Shown: in pieces, positions 46,647-58,032 of the stretch | Numbering within the stretch: the first letter of the stretch is position 1 | How the letters are laid out: the number at the start of each line of letters is the position of its first letter | From: Nemophila menziesii | Lineage: Eukaryota > Streptophyta > Magnoliopsida > Boraginales > Hydrophyllaceae | Length of the DNA stretch: 64,000 bases | Assembly: GCA_029959085.1 (NCBI GenBank) | Contig: JARWIR010000011.1 | Span: forward strand, 7,503,840-7,567,839 | Direction: 5' to 3' | Notes under the pieces: generated by a model | Told to the model about the DNA's origin: nothing | What the model saw: only the letters and a program-made list of their open reading frames with translations | Databases searched by the model: none | Translations under genes and position numbers: made by a program

Positions 46647-49600
46647 GAATATTGCAGTGTGGAATGTTAGAGTGCTAAATAACCTCCTTCGTCAACTAGA
46701 TGTGAAGGAGTTTGTAGTTAGTAATTAAGTGCGAGTAATTGGTTTACTTGTAACGAAAGTGAAGAGTAACAATTACTCCTCTATAATAAGTGCACATTTC
46801 TCTCATCTAGAAATGTTGCACAATTATAATAAAGATGAAAATGGCAGAGTTTGGGTTTTATGGGATAGGAATTATGCTGATATAAATCTAGTTTATCAAA
46901 CATCTCAAGCTATGTTAATTGAATTAAAAGTGAATGAGAACAATGACATATTTTACATTATGTTTGTATATGCAGGTAGTAATGATAGTGAAAGAAGGCT
47001 GTTATAGGAGGATATGGTTATATGGAGTAAGAAGTATGAGAAGGAAAGGTTATGTATAATGGGTGACTTCAATGAAATATTAAGTATAAAGGACAGGATG
47101 ATTTGTACTGTATTAGACAAATGTGCGCTAGAATTCAAAGAATGCATTGAGGATGAAAATCTATACGAGCACAATTATGACGGGCAATTCTACACATGGA
47201 CTAATAAAACTAAAAGTGATCAAATTCGAGCAAGAAAAATAGATAGATTATTCATTAATACTAGATGGTTAGACACTATAGCCTTTAGTGTTAGTATTCA
47301 TCCACCATCAACCTCTTATCATTGCGCAATTAAGCTTAATCTTGGGGGTACAAAGAAATTTTATCCTAACCAATTTAAATTCATTAATATTTGGGTTCCA
47401 CATGAGAAATTTATTGAAACTGTGAGAAATGCTTGGAGTATAAAAGTAGAAGGGAATGAAATGTTCAAATTATGTATGAGACTGAAGAATGTAAAAATAA
47501 CTTTAAAGAAATTTAATAATACATATTTTAGAAGGAAATTCTAAAGACATTGAAGTGCTTAAAGCTCAACTAAATACAATGCTGATGAATATTATGAAGG
47601 GAGTATCTCATAGTCTTGTACTTAATAAGGAGAAAAATCTTAATCAAGAATTAGAGAAGGCAATGTTAATTCAACATAATATTCTTAAACAAAAAGAAAA
47701 GTGTACATCCATAAATGATATGGATAGTAATACGACTTACTTTAAAAAATTATTAAAGGTAGAGTTGAGAAAAATAATATATCTATGCTTATAAATGATG
47801 TAGGAGACACAATAGTGGAGCCCAATCTGATAAAAGAGGAATTTGTGAACTTCTATAAACAATTTTTAGGTACTGAAGAAGTTAATGAAGAAGTTTGTCC
47901 GAGTCACATTATTAAAGAAGTAATTTGTGCTTATATTAGTGAAGAACAAAGTGTTGATCTTATTTCCCCTGTATTTGACATAGAGATCAAAGAAGCCTTA
48001 TTTTATATTAGTGAAAATAAAAGTCCTGACCCAGATGGACTCAATTCAGCCTTCTACAAAGCATCCTGGAGCATAGTGGGTGATGATTTCACAAATGCCA
48101 TAAAGCAATGTCTCAATAATGGTAGAATTCTTACTTAAATCAATTCAACAAATATAATATTAATTCCAAAAAATAAGAAACCTTTAAGAGTAAAGAGGTT
48201 CAGGCCTATTTCTTGTATCAACACTTCTTATAAAACAATCTCAAGAATTATATGTAAGCACTTTAGAAAGGTATTAGGCTCAGTTATATCTTTTAATCAA
48301 GTAGCGTATGTTGGGAATAGATATATAAGTGATAACATCTTAGTTGCACAAGAGGTAGTACTTGTATATGAAAAAATTAAATCAGATCCTAAGTGTACAT
48401 TGAACCTTGATTTACAAAAAGCTTACGATAGTGTAAATTGGAGTTTTTTTTAATGAACACCTTAGAAGCTTTTAATTTTCCTAGAAAATTTCTTGAGTAG
48501 ATAAACATGTGTGTTTGCTCTCCTACTTACTTTGTTTATATTAATGGCGAAGCTTGTGGTTATTTTAAAGGAAAGAGATGGTTAAGACAAGTCGACCCTC
48601 TCTCTCCATATTTATTTGCCTTGTGTATGGAAGTTTTTACAGGCCTGTTTAATCATATGGCGAGAAAAAGAGCTCTAATTATCATCAAAGGTATGAAGAG
48701 TTAAAACTTAATCATATAATATTTGCCGATGATCTTTTGATCTTTTTTAAAGCGAATCTAAACTCAGTAATTGATGTAAAGAATGGGATAAATTTATTTG
48801 CAAGAATGCCGTCCTAAAAGTGAATTATCAGAAGAGCGAATTATACTTCGGAGGAACAGATCATAAGAATAAAAGAGAAATTTCAAAGTTGCAAAAATCA
48901 AAATTAGAAAGTTGCCTGTAAGATACTTAGGGGTACCTTTACATTCGAAAAAGCTAAGTGTTGAAGAGGGTAATAAATTGGTTGACAAAATTTATAGTAG
49001 CATCAATCAATGGAGCTCTAAACTTCATTCTTATGCATGAAGGGTGGAGTTAATAAAATGTGTTTTGATAAGTAAAATTTTATTTTGGTGTCGAGATTTT
49101 ATCCTTCCTAAGCAGGTAATTTACAAGCTGAATCAACTAAATGAATATGTTTTTATTGAAGGGTAATACAAGAGGAGCACAAGGATCCAAAATAGCTTGG
49201 GATAGAGTTTGTGCAAGTAAACAAAAAAGAGGCCTTGGTATTCCTAAAATAGAAGATATTAATCTAGTTTGTCTTTTATTTATATTCTAGAGGATGTATT
49301 CTCAAGAGGATAATCTATGGAATAGATGGGTTAAAGTTAATATTGTTTAAAATAGGTGTATTTGGAGCCTTGAATAAAAGCAATCCCATACTTGGATATG
49401 GAAAAATTAATGAAAGTGAGGCCTATTGCATACAAGCTGATACAACACAAGGTTAATAATGGAAATGAGATTTATATGATATGGGACAAGTGGATAGAAG
49501 GTTCTAGTGTCCAAGAATTCCTGAAAATTGAACTAAGGAAGGATGATATAAATAGCAACAAAACAGTTAGTGCTTTTTATGGAAGAAATAGATGGAGGTT

Positions 49601-49975
49601 GCCACCCAAATATTGGAAGAATCCTTCATAAAGTAAACGAGTACAAGCTTAATACTAAATGCGACATTAAATTATGGAAGGAAAGTGTTAAACAAAATTT
49701 TCTTTTAGGAAAACTCTCTCATATATTAGCGCAGATGGTGAGGTGGAAGAAGTGTTCTGTTATAAAATGATATGGGCAAGGAAAAAAATTCCAAGATGCG
49801 CCTTTATTGTGTGGTTAGTTGTACAAGATAGGCTAAGTACTAAGCTAAAGATAATGGAATGGAGTATGGCAAACAATTCTCTATGTAATTTCTGTAAAGC
49901 TACCATTGAAGACAATATTCATTTGTTTTTTTAATGTTCTTTCACTTTGAGAATTTTCAAAGGAATTCTCAATAT
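46647..49975 (+). pseudogene. LINE ORF2: endonuclease and RT with altered catalytic sites
   Basis: Starts MNIAVWNVR at 46647, the expected LINE ORF2 N-terminus. The endonuclease runs to about 47350 with CIMGDFNEI (about 47053), stops at 46726 and 47006, and STSYH where family members read STSDH, so a catalytic Asp is lost. RT motifs: SPDPDGLNSAFY (about 48023, one Gly-to-Asp change), FRPISC (48200), [10 protein letters not shown] (48408), QVDPLSPYLF (48589, Gly changed to Val) and IFADDLL (about 48719, in a different frame). The zf-RVT part lies at 49743-49934 (IWARKKIPRCAFIVWL, LCNFCKATIEDNIH), with a stop in place of the Glu-Cys that follows. Multiple frameshifts. Non-functional. Confidence 0.8.
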
Positions 49976-50047
49976 ATGTAAGGTTGGCAAGATTCCAAAA
50001 CAGTCAAAGAATTAAGTGATGAGATTATATTAAATAGGTGTGAAGAT

Positions 50048-51474
50048 CAAACTGTATTTGTAAGTGAGATAAATATATATGCCAAATGTTTACAATTATT
50101 AACAATTTAAACATCCAATTCAAAATTGAGTCAATAAACATCAAGATTCTTCAGAAAACAACTAGTATGAAGAATTTTGTAGAAAACTCAGACATTTTAC
50201 TCACAAAATATAGAATTTGATAGGACCTGACACAACCCGAGAAAATTCACTTGAAATTACTTCAATTCATAATAAGGATTTCTCCCTTTTGTATCTTTGA
50301 TCATCTACAGCCATTGCACTAAATGGATATATATTGCAAAAAAAATATCAATTAAACAAGACAGTATAAGAGAAAATTGCCCACTCTAACATCTCCTTAA
50401 TCAAATGAGAGCATCACAGTTCATAGGTAAAAAAATCCTACTATCATAAATATGACAATATTTAGATCTGTGTATAAAATTATACACACGAGTGCAATTA
50501 CACATAAATTGAAATTTAATATCATTTTATTTTATAGAGTATAATTAAAAAGTTGATTTTTTTAGACCTGGGAATTATCCTTGTGTAGGAGGAATATTTG
50601 TGTCGGAGGAATCCTTGTGGCGGTGTTATCTTTGAAGAAGAGAATATACTGGGGTAGGTGGGGTGAGCTTAAATTTGACATTTCTTTAGTAAATATAAAC
50701 TTGGAAGATGAGTTTGACTAGCAAAAAGAATAAAATAGGAAGAGAATAGTTTGAAGTTTTATGATTAACGTTATGAATTATACTTGTTTTTATAGTCCAA
50801 TAAAAACATTATACTTATTCTTTATTTTAACTGCCCAAAAAAAATCCTTTTTATCTCAAAATTTACTATTTTATTTTTTTATTGGGTTAATAAAAAAATA
50901 TTAAAATAATTTAATAGTTGTAAAAGGATAATACAAAAATATATAAATATATTATATTAAAATAAAATAATATTTATAATTACATATGTATATTTTTATT
51001 TAATTAATAAAATAAAAATAAAAATTTGAATATTGTATAAAAATAATTTGTGTGTGTAAGTATATTATTAGAAGTAAAAATAAAAATATAATATTTTATA
51101 TACTTAATTCTAGTGAAAACATTTATTTAATCCAACTGGGTTATTATACTTATAGATAGAGTTCTAGTTGACATGGAGATTTTATATATTATCATTGGGA
51201 TAAAAACTTGTTGAAATGATTCGAGTAAATACACATGTCAAACACACACATCATAATAGAGCAATGAATTAATTCACAAATTTTGTGAAAATAATTTCAA
51301 TTCAGATTTTGAGACATGGAAGTCGTCAAAAACTAGATTAGGATTAATGATTTAAGTATAATTATAGGTGTATGACCACTTAAGTTGGCCAAGTATAGAA
51401 CTTATTAATAGTAAATTAATCAATGAGACATGTTCTCCCATTCGATTTTAATTTACAAATTTGGAATACATTTA
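50048..51474 (+). repeat. Array block 7 (partial, 5' third)
   Basis: AACTGTATTTGTAAGTGAGATAAATATATATGCC (50048), CTACAGCCATTGCACTAAATGG (50307) and GACCTGGGAATTATCC (50565) match earlier blocks. It stops at TTGGAATACATTTACC near 51474, where gypsy DNA begins, so the ATGGAATGTC and homeodomain sections are absent. Non-coding. Confidence 0.72.
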
Positions 51475-51530
51475 CCATTCGGTTTTGTGGAGGATCAAGT
51501 TTTTTCAATGCGACTTCTTTGCCTATTTTA

Positions 51531-51597
51531 AACTCCTACCTCTCTCTCTTTATCTCTCTCCCTCTCTCTCATCTCGCTCTCTTTCTTCCTTGTGTTC
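51531..51597. repeat. CT-rich low-complexity tract
   Basis: Mostly CTCT repeats broken by A and G. On the minus strand it reads as a Glu/Arg-rich tail to the protease fragment, so it may be part of the element coding sequence that expanded as a microsatellite. Confidence 0.5.
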
Positions 51598-51599
51598 TA

Positions 51600-52075
51600 T
51601 TGGAACCTTCGTGACATGTTTTCTGGTTCTCTTCTTCATAACTTGTTTAGTAGAGTCTATGAACGAACAATCTCCCGGAGAACCAGGGAACTTCATCGCC
51701 TTGAATATCTTAGATTTAATATGTTCGTCTTGGACCCTTATGATAAATTCACCATTCTCTACATCTATTAGTTTACGCCCCGTGGCTTCGAATGTTCTAC
51801 CAAAGATTATGAGGACATTCTTATATGTGGCGTAGCCAAGTATAATAAAATCATAATGAAATATAAAACTATTAGTTTTAACTAAAACATCTTCAATCTA
51901 ACATACTGTTTGGGAGAGGGAGAGGGAGCGATCTGCCATTTATAGTACCACCGAAGTAGGTACTACCTCTCCTATGTTGAGCTTCTCAAACAGTGACATT
52001 GGCATATGATTGATACTTGCACCTAAATCACATAAAGCTTTCTGGTCCATCTTGCTCCAGTTGAAGATCATGTAC
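51600..52075 (-). pseudogene. Ty3/gypsy retropepsin (protease) fragment
   Basis: On the minus strand one frame reads KALCDLGASINHMPMSLFEK (active-site Asp in CDLGAS at 52032-52015), then ADRS, EDVLVKTNSFIFHYDFIIL, IFGRTFEATGRKLIDVENGE, and a tail ending SFIDSTKQ. This is the plant gypsy aspartic protease with the CDLGASI and LGRPFLATG-type motifs of Athila/Tat-like elements. It cleaves the Gag-Pol polyprotein. Two stops interrupt it (after SVVL and after TVC, about 51930-51965). The right end is cut at about 52097, where Copia sequence begins; no RT follows on the left. It is probably the downstream part of the gag element at 56850-57909, on the same strand. Confidence 0.72.
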
Positions 52076-52096
52076 CTGATTTCGAGTGTCCAGTTC

Positions 52097-53622
52097 ACCT
52101 ACCTCCTCGAGTAAGAAAACTTCCCGCACACTTTCGTGATTATCATTGTTTTTCTACTATTTTATCTCTCCATGAGCCTCAAAGGTATGGTGAAACTAGT
52201 TCATAACAATTTATGGCAGAAAGCTAAGACAGAAGAATTGTGTGCATTAGAAGACAAACATACATCGGATTTGGTTGATCTACCACCAGGAAAATGTGTT
52301 ATAGGATGTAAATGGGCCTACAAGATCCAAACACGGTCCAACGGTTCAATCGAGCGGTATAAAGCTCATCTTGTCGCGAAAGTGTTTACTCAAGAATTTG
52401 GCATCAAATATGAAGAAATATTTGCCCCAGTTGCTCGCCTCACATCTTTTTGTAGCCTTGTTGATGTTGCGGCTGTATACTAAATGAAATTATTTCAAAT
52501 GGATGTTAAGAATGCATTTCTTAACGGTGATCTTACAGAAGAAGTGTAAGTGAAACCTCATCCAGGTTATCATTATCCTCCTCGTAAAGTGTGTAAACTT
52601 CGTCGTGCTCTATATGGACTTTAACAAGCCCCTCGTGCCTGGTTTTCTAAATTTATTTCTGTCGTTGGTGATTCTGAATTTATCTCAAGCGAGCATTACT
52701 CTACTTTTTTCATTTGTCGCTCCTCTGCTGGTATGATCTTGTTATTATTGTATGTAGATGATATGGTTATTACAGGTAAGGTATCAAAGGTTATTTCTGA
52801 TCTAAAGCAATTTCTTGGTCAACACTTTGAAATGAGGAATCTTGGTATTCTAAATTATTTCCTTGGTGAGGCTTCTTCGGGTTCAGATGGCTATTACCTC
52901 GCTCAGGCTAAGTACTCCTCAAATTGTATTACTCATGCTGGACTCGCTGATAGTAAGACATCATCTACTCCTCTTGATCCTACTTTACGTCTTACACTGA
53001 TGGATTGTACTCCCCTTAAGGATCTATCTTTATATCGTCAATTGGTTGGTAGTTTTATATATCTCATAGTCGCTCGTGCTGGTCTTGCTTATGTTGTCCA
53101 CTTGGTTAGCCCGTTTATGTTTGCTCCTCGCTTAACTCATTATGCAGTTGTTTGCATTTTGCGATATATGAAGGGAATTTTATTTCATAGTTTATTCTTC
53201 GCCGCAAGAGCTTCATTCATTTTACATGGTTATTTAGATACAGACTGGGCTGGTGATCCCACTGATTATTGTTCAATAACTGAGTACTTCTTTCAATTAG
53301 GCAATTCTCTAATCTCATGGCAAAGTGAAAAGCAATCAGTTGTAGCTCGTTCTAGTGCCAAAGTTGAATATCGTGCACTAGTTGACGCTACTCAAGACGT
53401 GATATGGCTTTGCTGGCTCCTTTTAGATATGGATGCTCCTTAGTCTCATGGCATGATTCTTCATTGTTATAAAGAAAGTATACATGTTGCTCAGGGTACA
53501 AAAAGACTTCAGTATACACATTCTGATGACCAGTTAGCTGATATCTTTACCAAAGCTCACCCTCATGGTTGTCTCATGGATTTGATTTCCAAACTCAAGC
53601 TAGTGTTATTTTCACCACCTTG
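52097..53622 (+). pseudogene. Copia reverse transcriptase and RNase H
   Basis: Starts RVRKLPAHFRDYHCFS in one frame, shifts by one base near 52195-52205, then follows LWQKAKTEELCALE in a frame open to 53441 except for TAA at 52481, 52547 and 52622. RT features: GCKWAYKIQTRSNGSIERYK (about 52297), FAPVARLTS, QMDVKNAFLNGDL (first catalytic Asp, about 52499), RALYGL, and YVDDM at 52751-52765 (catalytic Asp pair). RNase H: DTDWAGDPTDY (about 53240), ARSSAKVEYRAL (about 53346). A TAG at 53441 and a deletion near 53495 (tRNase H core shortened) precede QLADIFTKA and the final TGA at 53620-53622. Catalytic residues of RT are present, but stops make it non-functional. Confidence 0.83.
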
Positions 53623-53639
53623 AGTTTTAGGGGGGGGGG
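53623..53639 (+). other. Copia polypurine tract
   Basis: AGTTTTAG followed by a run of G directly before TGTT, the usual primer for plus-strand synthesis. The G run, about ten, is longer than usual. Confidence 0.7.
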
Positions 53640-53845
53640 TGTTATATTATATATGTTTGAATATATTAGGTTGATTTTATCTTTGTTTAGAGATACAATT
53701 TACCTTCGTTAGAAAGATTATTTACCATAGTTGTTTTAGACTACTTGCTCTCCAAGCAAAGTACTAGTTTAAATATTCGTATGTAGTGCACTTTAATATT
53801 ATCAATTCATTCTATACAAATACACTTTATTATATTCTTTTCTTT
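53640..53845 (+). repeat. Copia 3' LTR (right end uncertain)
   Basis: Starts TGTTATATTATATATG just after the polypurine tract. AT-rich, with ATTCATTCTATACAAATACA near 53806, a typical R/U5 phrase. I cannot fix the end without a second LTR; about 200 bases is an estimate. Confidence 0.5.
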
Positions 53846-56800
53846 AATTCTTGACTCTAGTTTGGATTTAAATTTTGGTCTTAGATATAGAATTAGAAAA
53901 TATAAAATATTATATTCAAACAAATTCAAGTTTGTCCATGGAAAAGTCTTACTCTTTAATCTGTTATTACTTTGTTTGTGTGATGAGTAGCAAAACAAAT
54001 CATTTTTTAAGGAGTTATTATGGGTTATTGTTATTTTATTCATACACTTTAAATAAAAAGGATCTTCTGAATATTGTTTAGTACTTTTGTTATGTTTGAT
54101 AAACATGATCTGATTACTTTATTCATGACCAAGATTGGAGGGTTCATGCATTCAGAGGGCCAGACGAGAATTAGGGTGACAAAAACAAGAAAGTTTGAAT
54201 TGATTTAGGTTCGAAATTTACATAACTAATTGTACTGCCATAGGCTATGAACGTAGATTTCTAAATAACTATAATTCTTAAGTACTTTAATCAATATATG
54301 ATCTAGCTTACTAAACTAAACTAATGAACAAAAAACACGAATCCTACATAGAATCCTAAATTATCTTTTCCATGATTTAAAATCCCTATGTACTTTACTT
54401 TTAGTTATTTTATTTTCTTGTTTATTTACATTATGTTTATCTTAGTTACGTAAATTATTTAATAACCCCTTTATGAATCTAAGTCTTAGTCTAAATAAAT
54501 CCAAGTCCATGTTGGTTTGACCATTGTATCCACGTTGTTGTAAAGAAGAGGAAATAATTTATTTGATTATATATGTGATCTCAATTTATCTTGATTGTTA
54601 TTTATAACTCTTAACCATTAGTCCCAAAATTTACCATTATAATTTGGCATTCATTGATGGAGAATTGATACACGTGTTTAATTTTGTAAGTTTCTTTAGA
54701 TTTTTTTACGTTTTCCGTTTATTCTTGATAAAATTTAAAAAATCCAAAAACAATCTAAGACAATATCAGATTGTCGACCAAATAGATCAATTTCAGAATA
54801 ATTTTCAACTATTCTATAGTATCTTGGATATGAAATTTATGATAAATACAATAACAATTAGAAAATATCGTCCTTCTTCCTTAATGCTATTTTCTTATTA
54901 AGATTTTACAGTAAAGTCAAAGAACGAAAATGGAAGATTTCGCTGAAAATTAAGATTTTAATAAGTAATATGTTTAAACCTACTAGTGAGATCTTCTAAT
55001 CATAAATAATTTTTTTAATAAGAGAATGTTAAACATAACAAGATCACATAATCATAATCATGTCAATAGGTCTACGAAAGATCAGGAAAAATATTTAGAA
55101 TCAGAGATACTCAAAGAAGTACTCAGATAAGTTGTTCTGAAATACTTTCTAATACTACATAGTAAGAGTCCATACAATCTCTCTCCGGGATAGATGGAAA
55201 CTATAATGTTTAGTGATGGATTAATGCGAAGAAAAAATAGAGCATATAGATGAGAAATCAAGTAATGAGACCTCCGAGGAATAAATTAACTAGTAGGTGA
55301 ATGCAATGTCTTATAAGAGACCCGTTAGGATCCATGAAAAGAAATATAATATAACATATCAAAGTTTTTTTTATGAAATATACTAATAAGTCTTCCATTC
55401 AACTCCCCATTCTAACTTCACCCACACCTAAAAACTAGCAAAGGCTAGAAGATTAATCCACTCATATTACACTATACTTAACACCCATTAGAGGAAAATG
55501 AAAAGATGTTAAATGGTATAGTAACTTATAAGCCTTGAGATGGAGCATTATAGGAAACAACAATAAATGAATTAGTTATAGTGCGTTCATTGTTAATTTT
55601 TATACTATATATGTAACTGAGACAAGTCACATTGTAATATAAAGTAAATATAGGTTAAGAACATGGTAGAAAACATCGAGGTAAAATTTTGGTCTTTAAC
55701 CAATAAGTTTCTGAGCAAGCTTCCTCCACTTAGCATGATAAAGCTTGTAAGTTCACCCTTATTACATGCAAGGTATCATTACAAGCTTAAAAAAGTCGTA
55801 AGATTGAAGACCCTCTACCTTATATAACATTACATTATAAATTGCATACTTACATCTTTTTGAGTTAATATAAGTATTATAAAGTCGTATGTGTTACATA
55901 AACATATCATTATCATAGACAAAAGTAATTCGTAAAACACTTGAATGGTTATCTAGGTTATTTGAATTTGTTATATGAATTGAAATCAAAGACACGTGGA
56001 AAGCTAGAAAGGTAAGACTCATTTTAAATGGTGAAAAATTAGACCCTGGTGATCCACTTACAACTTAAGAATAAGTTAAACACACGTCGAGCTAAAGAGG
56101 AATAATTTTTTTTTAGAAGGCAACATAAACGTGGTAACGGGTTTATATCCTATTTGATTTAAAAGATGATTTTAATTTTCATGTTAAAGAACATGAAAAC
56201 ATTGTTGGCATAGGTTTATAATATATGTTCTCTAAGTCCATTAGGATTTAATTTTAAGTAGATTTTCCATCCTAGAAAATTCTTTTCCATTCGGAGTTCA
56301 TTTTATAGAAATTTTTGAGTGTTTATAAGAAACTTGGATTTTCTCTTTTTACGTAGTTGTTTCCATATAGTTTTAACCGTTTTCGTGGCATTTAGATAGT
56401 ATTTATGAGTAGTTTAATTTTAAATAAAATTTAAAATTTATTATTTTAATATCTTAGGTATTAGTATTTTTACGTGTCTATAAATTTTTAGGTTAAAAAT
56501 GATTGAAGTCATAAATCCTACAATTTTCCAACATATGTATTTTATTCTAAATATGCATTTCTATGTTGTATTCTATATTGTTTTCTTTCCAGGGTAATAC
56601 AACAACATCTAAATCAATTACATCATAGATACAAGTTTAAAAAGAAAGTAAAAAGTAAGCTACATATTCCTAACAACACCAACTACTTCATTTAAAAAGA
56701 CTCAAGGTGTTATTTTTCTTATCTTTTCTCCACTTTATTTTTTTTTCACTCTCCTTGGTTATATTTTTAACATAGTGAGGAAACTATATAGTTAAAGTTA

Positions 56801-56849
56801 GTAGTGTGATTAGATACTTTTAAAATATATTGGGTAATATTGGTGGACT
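53846..56849. other. AT-rich stretch without recognisable genes
   Basis: About 3 kb. I see no recognisable protein, RNA gene or copy of the array blocks. Short open frames (53875-54081, 54644-54901) give no known family and have AT-driven composition. It separates the two halves of the minus-strand gypsy element, so it probably arrived with or after the Copia insertion. Confidence 0.4.
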
Positions 56850-57909
56850 TTTAATTTCTTTACATGATATATATATAGATAATAATCTTCATACTTTGTA
56901 AATTGTTGATAGATTCGTTGTGGTTGAGCTTGATAATAATTTTGAAGTCAATACGGATAATAGTTACCTTGATTTACGAACAATTTTTTGATTTTTTTTG
57001 AAATAATAATCTGTGTGACTTTTTGAAGGATGATAATTGCCATTCGAATAATGGTTTCTTTGATGAGATATGTAGGAAATCAAAGCTTGATTACTAATGA
57101 AATTCTCCCACTAATGATTTCTTTCTCCACAACCAGGACACGGAGGTATTGTGCGTATTTGATTTACTTGAGATACGGAACTGCTCTTTAAACATAACTG
57201 TTCTTGTAATTATTTAAGATGTTGACTTAATTATTTGATCATTACAACTTCTAAGGTATCTTCTTCTTTTTTTGTTTCTAATGGCAAGCTTCTTTCAGTT
57301 TTAATAACTATTTCCATGATGATACGGGCATTCTCTGGATCTAATAACACAAAACTTCCATCTTCCAAATTATTTACCTTTGCCTTGGACTCGTTGTTGA
57401 GACCTCCATAAAATATGGTAAAAATATATTCGGGTGAGGAGACGTGGAATGGACACCTCGCTTTCTTTTTATTAAAACGTAACCATACTTCACCAACACA
57501 TTTCCCTTCTTCTTTCATAAATTGTTCTAATTCCAACATATCTTTTAAACGTCTACTAATCGGATAGAATCGATCTTGAAATTTTGCTTGGAGTTTATCC
57601 CAATCTGGAATTAAATTAGGTGTTGGTAGTCATAACAATTGCTTGCACTTCTGGTTAAAATAATTGGAACATAACGTAGTACATATGTTCATGTGTATCA
57701 CGTTTGTTAAGGTAGGCGTCACAAATTTGCATGAATTTCTAAATATAGCGAAGCAAATGTGCAACACCACTAAATCGGCCATAACTCAAAAATTATTCAA
57801 TATTGCCTTGATCAGGCCTAAATTTAGAGGCTTTGATTTTTGGAGTGCATATTCCTCTAGGTTTCACTCTGAACGAGATGGGAAGATCCATATTTCTCAG
57901 ACTTGCCAT
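56850..57909 (-). pseudogene. Ty3/gypsy (Athila/Tat-like) gag
   Basis: Minus strand, ATG at 57909-57907, about 100 bases downstream of the primer-binding site. It reads MASLRNMDLPISFRVKPRG, later RYI*KFMQICDAYL (about 57750), then, after a one-base shift near 57630, WDKLQAKFQDRFYPISRRLK and FYGGLNNESK (about 57410). These match the retrotransposon Gag domain with its W-D-x-L..KF and FYxGL motifs. After TAA at about 57231 further homology continues: a zinc-knuckle-like CPGCGERNH (57140-57114) whose last Cys is replaced, and an Asn/Tyr/Pro-rich stretch (HYSNGNYHPS) usual in Athila-type Gag. Gag forms the particle and binds RNA. Stops near 57790 and 57680 as well. Dead. Confidence 0.75.
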
Positions 57910-58009
57910 CTGAATAGCCTAAAATAAATATAACTAAAAACAAAAGGCTTAAAGTAGAACTAACCGAAACAAAAGAACTAGATAAAAGCACAAGGACTAA
58001 CGACGTAGT

Positions 58010-58025
58010 CCCGGCAGCGGCGCCA
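58010..58025 (-). other. Primer-binding site of the minus-strand gypsy element
   Basis: TGGCGCCGCTGCCGGG on the minus strand, seven bases after the CA that ends the LTR. This class of site (TGGCGCCGTTGCCGGGG-like) is usual for Athila/Tat elements and is generally matched to tRNA-Asp; the tRNA assignment is from memory. It fixes the orientation of the element. Confidence 0.85.
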
Positions 58026-58032
58026 AAAACTT

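Larger units (their letters stand above)
46095..50047 (+). mobile_element. L1-type LINE, copy 3, truncated at both ends
   Basis: Longest companion of LINE copy 2, starting at the identical junction (CTATTGACAAGGTTAAC) and running through endonuclease, reverse transcriptase and most of the zf-RVT region before meeting array DNA at AACTGTATTTG (about 50048). The LINE 3' end and tail are missing, so the right edge is a rearrangement and not an insertion end. Confidence 0.82.
52097..53845 (+). mobile_element. Ty1/copia retrotransposon, 3' half
   Basis: Contains the integrase-RT linker, reverse transcriptase, RNase H, a run-of-G polypurine tract and the start of the 3' LTR. The 5' LTR, gag, protease and integrase are absent, so it is truncated at the point where gypsy protease DNA abuts. 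Protein style is close to RE1-type plant Copia elements. Confidence 0.82.

Noticed and set aside
8946..51474. CRISPR-like interpretation of the regularly recurring sequences
   Set aside because: Units are kilobases long, contain transposon pieces and lie in plant nuclear DNA; there are no short direct repeats with unique spacers and no cas genes.
51461..51835. Plus-strand open frame of about 124 codons
   Set aside because: It is the antisense of the gypsy protease fragment on the minus strand plus a CT-rich tract; Ser/Leu-rich content comes from the low-complexity DNA.
53846..56849. Hidden gene in the AT-rich stretch between gypsy gag and Copia
   Set aside because: The longest frames are short and of low complexity with no motif I recognise.
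57664..57927. Plus-strand open frame of 87 codons
   Set aside because: It lies opposite the N-terminal part of the minus-strand gypsy gag, which has recognisable family motifs; the plus reading has none.
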